DNA from: Baffinella frigidus
Taxonomy: Eukaryota; Cryptophyceae; Cryptomonadales; Baffinellaceae
Direction: 5' to 3'
DNA length: 10,014 bases
Assembly: GCA_026770585.1 (NCBI GenBank)
Contig: MU646533.1
Coordinates: 29,157-39,170 of the forward strand
Part shown: in pieces, positions 1-7,000 of the stretch
Layout: each line of letters starts with the position of its first letter
Numbering within the stretch: position 1 is the stretch's first letter
Translations under genes and position numbers: made by a program
Notes under the pieces: model-generated
Seen by the model: the letters and a program-made list of their open reading frames with translations, nothing else
The model's database searches: none
Told to the model about the DNA's origin: nothing

Positions 1-47
1 AGAGAGAGAGAGGACACCTTCACCCGCATGGGGCACCGGGGGGCGTC

Positions 48-243
48 TGGGCTTCCTGCTGGGCCGTGCGGAACTCATGTGGAAACACTTTTAATTTATG
101 AGCTTGGGTTCAATCAAAATTACTAAACGTTTGCTTTAATATTACTAATAAAGATCGTTATGTGTAGTAAATTTCATTGAACAAGGTTGATAAATTAAAA
201 GTGTTTCCATATGAGATCTCCCTCCCCTCTCTGCTTCCAGCTC
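48..243 (-). pseudogene. Copy of exon 8 split by a hairpin element
   Basis: Positions 215-243 and 48-74 together align to the exon 8 region around GAGATCCGCAAGGCCCAG. The break falls in the GATC of that string, where the 75-214 element has inserted. The 3' end beyond AQQEAQ is unrelated sequence. Confidence 0.6.
75..214. mobile_element. Foldback MITE, GATC target family, copy 1 (140 bp)
   Basis: Ends TCATGTGGAAACAC and GTGTTTCCATATGA are inverted; the arms run about 50 bp with scattered mismatches. Flanked by GAAC (71-74) and GATC (215-218), a 4-bp duplication with one change. The same site is unoccupied in exon 8 (966-969). Interior AT-rich, no ORF. Shares loop sequence (TGTGTAGTAAATTTC and GCTTTAA) with 9296-9436. 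Confidence 0.8.
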
Positions 244-414
244 TGCTCCGGTAGCGAACTTGGCCACGAAACCCACAAAAAATAGTTAAAGTTAACGGCG
301 CCGATACACAAAAAACGTCAAATTTTACCGTTGATGCATTTTATTTCGAAAAACTCAAAATATACCGTTGCTGCATTATTTCGGCTCTGTTTTCTCTACG
401 GGGAACTCCGGTGC

Positions 415-487
415 CTGAGCATCCTCGGTCTGACGGCGCGCGGTCTCGGCATCCTGCTGGGCCGTGCGGACCCCCCCCTCCGACCGC
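415..487 (-). pseudogene. Partial copy of exon 8 3' half
   Basis: Reads VRTAQQDAETARRQTEDAQ on the minus strand, clearly related to IRKAQQEAQAARRQTEEAQ. The last CAG is followed by GCACCG, a possible GC donor. The 5' part of the exon is replaced by diverged intron-like DNA starting near 488. Confidence 0.55.
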
Positions 488-606
488 AGAGAAGTTGGCC
501 GCGTACACCATAAAAAAATACCGAAAGTTGACGGCCCCCAAATGTCAACTTTTATCAACTTTTCGTTATTTTGGCGGGCGGAGTCTCTTTCACGCCTGCT
601 GTGTAC

Positions 607-681
607 CTGAGCCTCCTCGGTCTGTTACCTGAGCCTCCTCAACTTCTTCAACGGGGAACTCCCTCACCTGAGCCTCCTCGG
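607..681 (-). repeat. Three short copies of an exon 3' end with donor
   Basis: The motif GAGGAGGCTCAG followed by GT occurs at 607-624, 629-640 and 668-681 on the minus strand. It matches the last codons and donor of exon 8 (EEAQ|GT). Together with 415, 712 and 912 there are six copies within 520 bp. Confidence 0.65.
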
Positions 682-711
682 CTCTGTTTTCTCTACGGGG
701 ATCTCCGGTGC

Positions 712-779
712 CTGAGCATCCTCAGTCTGGCGGCGCGCTGGGCCTTGAGGATCTCCCCCATCCTCTCTGCTTCCAGCTC
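712..779 (-). pseudogene. Degenerate copy of exon 8
   Basis: The minus strand reads ELEAERMGEILKAQ then shifts frame; in another frame it continues with RRQTEDAQ. The exon end is followed by GCACCG where exon 8 has GTGAGG. The acceptor AG before GAGCTG is missing. Best seen as a decayed tandem copy. Confidence 0.55.
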
Positions 780-911
780 CACCCCGGTAGCAAACTTGGC
801 CACGGAACGAACAAAAAATGGGCAAAGTTGATGGTTCCGGTACATTTTTTTCATTTTTGTAATTGTTGCACTATTTTCGCTGCCAACTTCTTCAACGGGG
901 AACTTCCTCAC

Positions 912-1016
912 CTGGGCTTCCTCGGTCTGGCGGCGAGCGGCCTGGGCTTCCTGCTGGGCCTTGCGGATCTCCCCCTCTGACCGCATCCGCTCGTCCTCCA
1001 TCTTGTGCTTCAGCTC
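912..1016 (-). CDS. Exon 8 in window: coiled coil (ELKHKMEDERMRSEGEIRKA)
   Basis: A 105-nt exon of exactly 35 codons, phase 0 at both ends, with acceptor CCGCAG|GAG after a C-rich tract and a strong donor GCCCAG|GTGAGG. It reads ELKHKMEDERMRSEGEIRKA and QQEAQAARRQTEEAQ, a classic highly charged coiled coil. A second copy at 1212-1289 has a good acceptor but runs to a stop, so it could serve as an alternative terminal exon. Further copies on the left side (712-779, 415-487, 48-243) are damaged. What follows in the mRNA is unclear. Confidence 0.75.
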
Positions 1017-4000
1017 CTGCGGGGGGGGGAACCGTCAGGAAAAGCTTGGTTCGGTCACATCCCCACAGGGGGGACACGTCAGAAAAGGCTTGGTGTTTGG
1101 AGGCAAGCAGCACGCCCGGGCAGGCAGGTGACACCGCACGCCCGTGCGCGGTGTGACTGGCATGCCGTTTTCTCCTTTCTGCGTTGTTGGCCAACAGCGC
1201 ACGCCACCCAGTCAGGCGTGTGGCAAAGAAATGTGGCGGATTTCCCCCTCTGACCGCGTCCGCTCGTCCTCCATCTTGTGCTTCAGCTCCTGTGGGGGAA
1301 AGCGGTGGGGAGGTAAGAAAGGACTGTAGTGTATTTTGAAGAGCAGATGTTGCAAAGGTTCATTCGCAACTGAACCAAACCCAGACCAAATCATGTCTGA
1401 TCACGGCAACCAACACAGCCAACACAAACCGAATCGAATCAAGGCAAGTGAAAAGACGCCAAGCGGACCTCTATGTCGTGCACGCTCAGGCATACTTTAC
1501 AAAAAATGACTCAAACCATACCATAATATACAACAAATCACTCAAAATCAACACATGGTATATACAACAAATCACGCAAATCAACATATAATATACAACA
1601 AATCACTCAAATCAATACATAATATACGAGAATAAACAATAAATCACGCAAATCAGTCCATGATATACAACAAATCACACAAATCAACACATAATATACA
1701 ACAAATCACGCAAATCAACACAGAATATATACGAAATCACTCAAAATCAACCCAGAATATACGAGAAACCACTCAAATCAATACAGAATATACGACAAAG
1801 AAAGGGAACCTCGATGTAGTGGAGGCGGAGGCCCTCCCGCTCCTCGGCGCGCCGCGAGTCGTCGGACATTGACGTTTTGAGCCGCTCGTGCTCCGACCTG
1901 GTTATTATCACAGGTTATTGGCACATGTTATGGGCACAGGTTATTGGCACATATTATCAGGTTATTATCCCAGTTTATTATCAGTTTTTTGTGAGTAATC
2001 AGGTTATTGTCACGAGGGGCGAGTCGTCGGACATTGAGGTTTTGAGCCGCTCGTGCTCAGACCTGCGCCCAGGTTATTGCCTCAGGTTATTGTTACAGGT
2101 TATTTGCTCAGGTTATCGGTACAGGTTATGAGGTTATGGTCCCAGTTGTCAGGTTGTTGTCCCAGGGGTTATCGCAGGTTATTGTCACGTGGCGCGAGTC
2201 GTCGGACATTCATAGGCTAACGGCCTGAAAATGGGGTAGTTAGGCATACGGTATTGCCTAGGACCTCCTACCGTAGGCCGAGGGATCCTAGGACCGAAAA
2301 GTCTCGGCCTACGGTAGGAGGTCCTAGGCAATGCCGTAGGCCTAACTGCCCCATTTGCAGGCCGTTACCCTATTAACATTGAGGGTTTGAGCCGCTCGTA
2401 CTCAGACCTGCAGAGCGTTTATTAAATATCAAAACCTTTAGTCAAATTAAATCTTAATACCTTGAGTTAATACCAACTACGCTGGGAGGGTTTTGGGCGT
2501 ACGGTTTACGGCTGAGGGTTTGGGGAGGGGTTAAGTGGAGTGCTTTAGGAGAAATAACCTCAACCATCAATCAGCAACCCTAAAGACCAGGGTGCAGGGT
2601 TCAACGAGCTGGGCCCAGAACCCTTCAGGCTGTAGCAGGGTTTATGGGTTAGGGTGTATGGTCTATGGTTTAGGGAGTACCTTCGCGCGAAGTCGTCAGA
2701 CATGTGAGGTGTTGAGCCGCGGAACACGCGCGTGTTCCGAGAGCTGCTTCACCTTCTCACACGATTCACGTGCGCTCCTCCCCAACCCCATAACCCCCGA
2801 TAACCCCTAATAACCCCGTTCACGTGCCCCCCCCCTCGCCCCTAGCCCCTAGCCCCTAGCCCGTAACCCGTAACCCGTAATAACCCGTAATAACCACCTA
2901 ACCTCAACCCCCGCGTTCCGGGACGAGATCCAGGGTGTAGGGTTCAGCACGGGGGGTACCGGAAGTAGGACCACCCCTAACCCCTAACACCAACACCCCA
3001 AACCCCAACCCAACTCAGGAGGGCGCCTACCGCACGTGCAGAGCCCAGAATCCTTGAGGGTGTAGCGGTTGGCATTGAGGGTTTAGAGATTAGGGTGTAG
3101 GGTGCAGTTGGTATTGAGGGTCTAGAGATTAGGGTGTAGGGTTTAAGGGGAACCGGAAGTGGGCGGCTTCGCGCGCGTGTTCCGAAAGCTGCATCACCTG
3201 CCGCTTCAACTCCTGGATCTCGTCGTCCTGATTCCGGGGGCTTGGGTTTTGTGTTTTGGGTTTCGGTTTTTTGGTTTTTTGGTTTTTTGGTTTTTTGGTT
3301 TTTTTGGTTTTGGGTTTGGGGTGTATGATTGATTGTCTTTCGTCTGCAAAAACGACCCTGCTTTCCGGCGCGAAGTGGCCCGGTTTTCTCAACGCTGCTT
3401 TCTGATTCTGACCAGCTCAAGGTTCAGGGTTCAGGGTTTAGGGGTTGGCAGAACCTTGCGGACCAAGGCCTCATCCATGGCAAGTTTAGGGTTTAGGGTT
3501 GAGGGTTCAGGAGTTCAGGGTTGAGGGGTTGAGGGTTCAGGGGGTTAGGGGTTAGGGGTTAGGGGTTAGGGGTTAGGGGTTAGGGGTTAGGGGTTAGGGG
3601 TTAGGGGGTTGGCAGAACCTTGCGGACGAGAGGCTCGGGTTTGGGGTTTAGGGTTTAGGGTTTGGGGTTCAGAAGTTCAGGGTTCAGGGTTCAGGGGTTT
3701 AGGGTTCAGGGGTTTAGGGTTCAGGGTTTAGGGTTTAGGGTTTAGGGTTAGGAGTTACCTTGCGGACAAGGGCCTCGTCCATCGCGAGGTACTTGCGGTT
3801 GAGACTTTCAGGGTAAAAGACCTTTAACAGGTGTATGGTGACGGGTTCAAAGGCTCAGGGCTTAGGGCTGAAAAGTGCAGGGTTGAGGGTTTATGGGGTT
3901 GGCAGAACCTTGCGGACTGCCTTCTGATTCTGATGAGGTTAGGGTTCAGGAGTTGAGGGGGTTGGTAGAACCTTGCGGACGAGGACCTCGTCCATATGGT

Positions 4001-7000
4001 TTAGGGTTTATCTTTCAGGGGTTTAGGGTTGAGGGCTGAGGGTTCAGGGGTTCAGGGTTTAGGGTTTAGGGTTTAGAGTTTAGGGTTTAGGGGTTTAGGG
4101 TTTAGGGTTTAGGGTTTAGGGTTTAGGGTTTAGGGTTAGGGGTTACCTTGCGGACAAGGGCCTCGTCCATCGCGAGGTACTTGCGGTCGAACTCCTGCCG
4201 CTGTTCGTCCATGTGTGTCCTGCACAGGGGTGAGCGTTTGGGGTTGAGGGTTGAGGGTGTAGAGTGTAGAGTTGCGGGCCCCACACCACTTTCTCCCTGG
4301 GTCCTGCTGAACATCCGGCTGAACTCCTGCCGCTGCTCGTCCGTGTGTGTCATGCACAGGTGCTAGCGTTGAGGCCCAGAACCTCTCTGGGATAGGCCCG
4401 CCTCGGGACAGAGAAGCCCGTCTCAAGACAGATAGGCCTCTCCCTGTCTCTGTCTCTGACTGTCTCTCTCTCTCTCCCTAGGTCCTGCTGAACATCCGGC
4501 TGACCTCCTGCTGCTGTTCGTCCATGTTAATACCGCAAGCTAACGCCAGCGAGGTACTTAGAGCCTACGGATTGCCTACGGTACGTGGGGGGGCTCTTAC
4601 GACTTTTATTTTTTTTGCATTATCAAGTCGTAGGAGCCCCCCCACCTACCGTAGGCATTCCGTAGGCTGTAAGTACCTGGCTGGCGTTAGCTTTTTGCAT
4701 GAATGTGTGTCCTGCAGAGCGTCCAGGGTTTCATCTCCGAAGATGACCGGTGCCGGCACCGGTCAGAGCGGTTTTCACATCTGTTGATCGAGGAATTGGA
4801 GCCATTTTGTGGACTTTTGAGAAATTTAGTACCGTGAATTTCTCAAAAGTGGATAAAATGGCTCCAATTTCCCCATTTTCCCATGTCAGAGCGGTTTTCA
4901 CATCTGTTGGCCACGAAAACATTGAAGCGGTGGCAAAACTTGACGATTTAGTACCAGCATCGTCAACGCGTGGCATTTTTTCATTCATTTCGTGCGGCCA
5001 AAAGATGAGAAACACGCTGCATTTGAGGGGGCCCAATCGACCGTTTTGCACAGGAACATGTTTACCTGAAATGTGGCACCCAAGGGTTCCTATTGCAAAG
5101 TTGTAGCCCTTGAAATTCTAAGAAACTTCGCCATTGGAACCCTTGGGTGCCACATTTCAGGGAACGAGCTACAGGCGATCGGGAAGTGCCGAGACCCCGA
5201 GGCGGGCCCGTCCGGACTGCCGTGGGGACGTTCGGGGCTTTAACTTTTGACCCCGTGGGCCGATTTTACTTTTCTCGACGGTTCTGGAATCATGAGGACG
5301 CCCTCTTTCAATCACTAGATGGAATGTATGGCGCCAGAGGCCCAGAAACAGGTCCACCGTTTTAGTCAACTTTCCACGAACAAAGCGAGTTTTTGGCATC
5401 TTCATGTGCTCCGCTGGAGATACTTCAACGAGTGGGTTTGGAGAGGGCGTGATGAGAAATTCAGAACCGTCGAGAAAAGTGAAATCGGCAGAGGGGATCA
5501 GAAGTTAGAGGACACATGTTTTTGGGATTTTCACATTCATATAGGAATGGCTCAAAGGGCTGGGGCCCCCTCCTGCATTTAGAAGATGCGCGGAGTACCG
5601 GTAGCCGTTGAGCTTCCTACCTGACTAATTACGCGGCCTAATTAATTTCCTAAGTACTCCGCTATCCTCCTAATAAAAGGGGGCTGGTTCTGCACCGGTA
5701 GCCGTTGAGCCCTGCAGCTGCCCCTGTTCCGTTCTACGGTTCACGGTTTGCCCGAACCGGGTTTGGGGTCTAGGGTGCACGGTGTGTACCCGGTACCACG
5801 CAGGGCTGGAGGGGGGGGTATTCAAAAGTCGTTTTTGAGGGGAAACGGTATTCAAAAGTCAATTTTTCGTGACCCGGGTGACGTTGAGCTCGACAGCTGC
5901 CCCTGGGCGCGCTGCGCCTCGAGGTGCGCGTTCTGCCCAACTAACCCCGCTCCCCTAATCGACTCTCTCACACACTAGGCTCCCTGATTAAATCTTAGGC
6001 GCTCCTATGTACACCGCTATTCACACCCGCCTATCACAAACGTGGGACTCGTCCAATTATCTACTGATCAGTATCACGAACAGGCGCGCGTACCGGTAGC
6101 CGTAGCCGCCCTAATGCGCGGCCTAATTAATTTCCTATGCACACCGCTATCCTCCTAACAAACTCCGCTATCCTCCTAATAAAGCGAGGCGGGACTGAGT
6201 CTGCACCGGTAGCCGTTGAGCTCGGCGGCGTCCTGGGCGCGCTGTGCCTTGAGGTGTGAGTTCTGCCGTGTCAGCCGCTCAATCTCGTCCTGTGGTTGGG
6301 GTGTGGGGTTTAGCGATGAGCGTTTGGGGTCTAGGGTTTTGGTGTGGGGTCTAGGGGTTTCGGTTTAGGGTCCAGGGTCTAGGGTCCAGGGTCCAGGGTC
6401 CAGGGTCCGTGGTTCAGGGTGTAGCGTGCAGGGTTTACGGTTTACGGTTTAGGGGAGCAGGGTGTAAGGTGTAGGGTCTAGGGTGTGATTTCTGCCGCGT
6501 CAGACGCTAGATCTCGTCCTGGTGTAGGTATCACACCCTAGATCCTACACCTTACACCCTGCTCTAGGGTTCAGAGTTGGCAACTCTAGGGTTCAGAGTC
6601 TGCCTGCCCCTCCTGGCAAGTCTAGGGCCCAAACCGAAACCCCTGGGCAAGTGTTGCCAGGAGGGTCAACCTGCTCTAGGGTTCAGAGTTGGCCACCTTA
6701 CACCCTGCTCTAGGGTTCAGAGTTGGCAGCAGTGAAGAAGAAGAAGAAGGTTTCCTGGCTTCTTCTTCTAGTGAAGAAGAAGAAGAAGGTTTCCTGGCTT
6801 CTTCTTCTAGTGAAGAAGAAGAAGAAGGTTTCCTGGCTTCTTCTTCTAGTGCAGAAGAAGAGGAAGGTTTCCTGGTTGCCAGGAGGGGCATGCAGGGTTC
6901 GCGGGTTTCCAAGATAGACTGGGTGCTAGAGTTGCCAGGAGGGGCTGGGTGGCGCGGAGAAATTCGAAAAACTTCAAGGTCTAGGGTCTAGGGTTCAGAA

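Larger units (their letters stand above)
222..911. repeat. Tandemly duplicated exon-intron units
   Basis: Strings such as CTTGGCCACG, CAAAAAATRG and a TTAACGGCG or TTGACGGCC motif recur at about 258-300, 492-535 and 797-838 in the same order, each next to a copy of exon 8. This indicates local duplication of exon plus downstream intron. Inside 505-575 an inverted pair (AATACCGAAAGTTG / CAACTTTTCGTTATTTTGG) makes a weak hairpin. Confidence 0.55.

Noticed and set aside
1517-1797. CRISPR-like array
   Set aside because: Units are contiguous and degenerate, without unique spacers, in a eukaryotic intron.
2977-3420. 147-residue open frame on the minus strand, the longest in the window
   Set aside because: Only its centre (3154-3227) is exon-like, in another frame phase context; the rest translates GGTTTTTT and heptamer repeats into K/T/P/Q-rich low-complexity peptide.
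3538-4137. True chromosome end
   Set aside because: Arrays are short, of mixed variants, in both orientations and with exons on both sides, so they are interstitial.
4312-4352. Additional real exon of the gene
   Set aside because: The acceptor AG is changed to AT and no donor in phase follows.
4900-4925. Link between TTGGCCACGAAA here and the same word at 260, 799 and 7390
   Set aside because: The shared stretch is only about 11-14 bp and the flanks differ, so chance or a short common motif cannot be excluded.
4750-5106. 118-residue plus-strand and 106-residue minus-strand open frames over the same stretch
   Set aside because: Both translate hairpin arms, so each contains the mirror of itself. 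No domain, and the same peptide pieces reappear at 7246-7551 because the element is repeated.
6676-6991. Low-complexity proteins of E and S runs in several frames
   Set aside because: Produced by the 39-bp minisatellite, whose length is divisible by three; no start context or homology.
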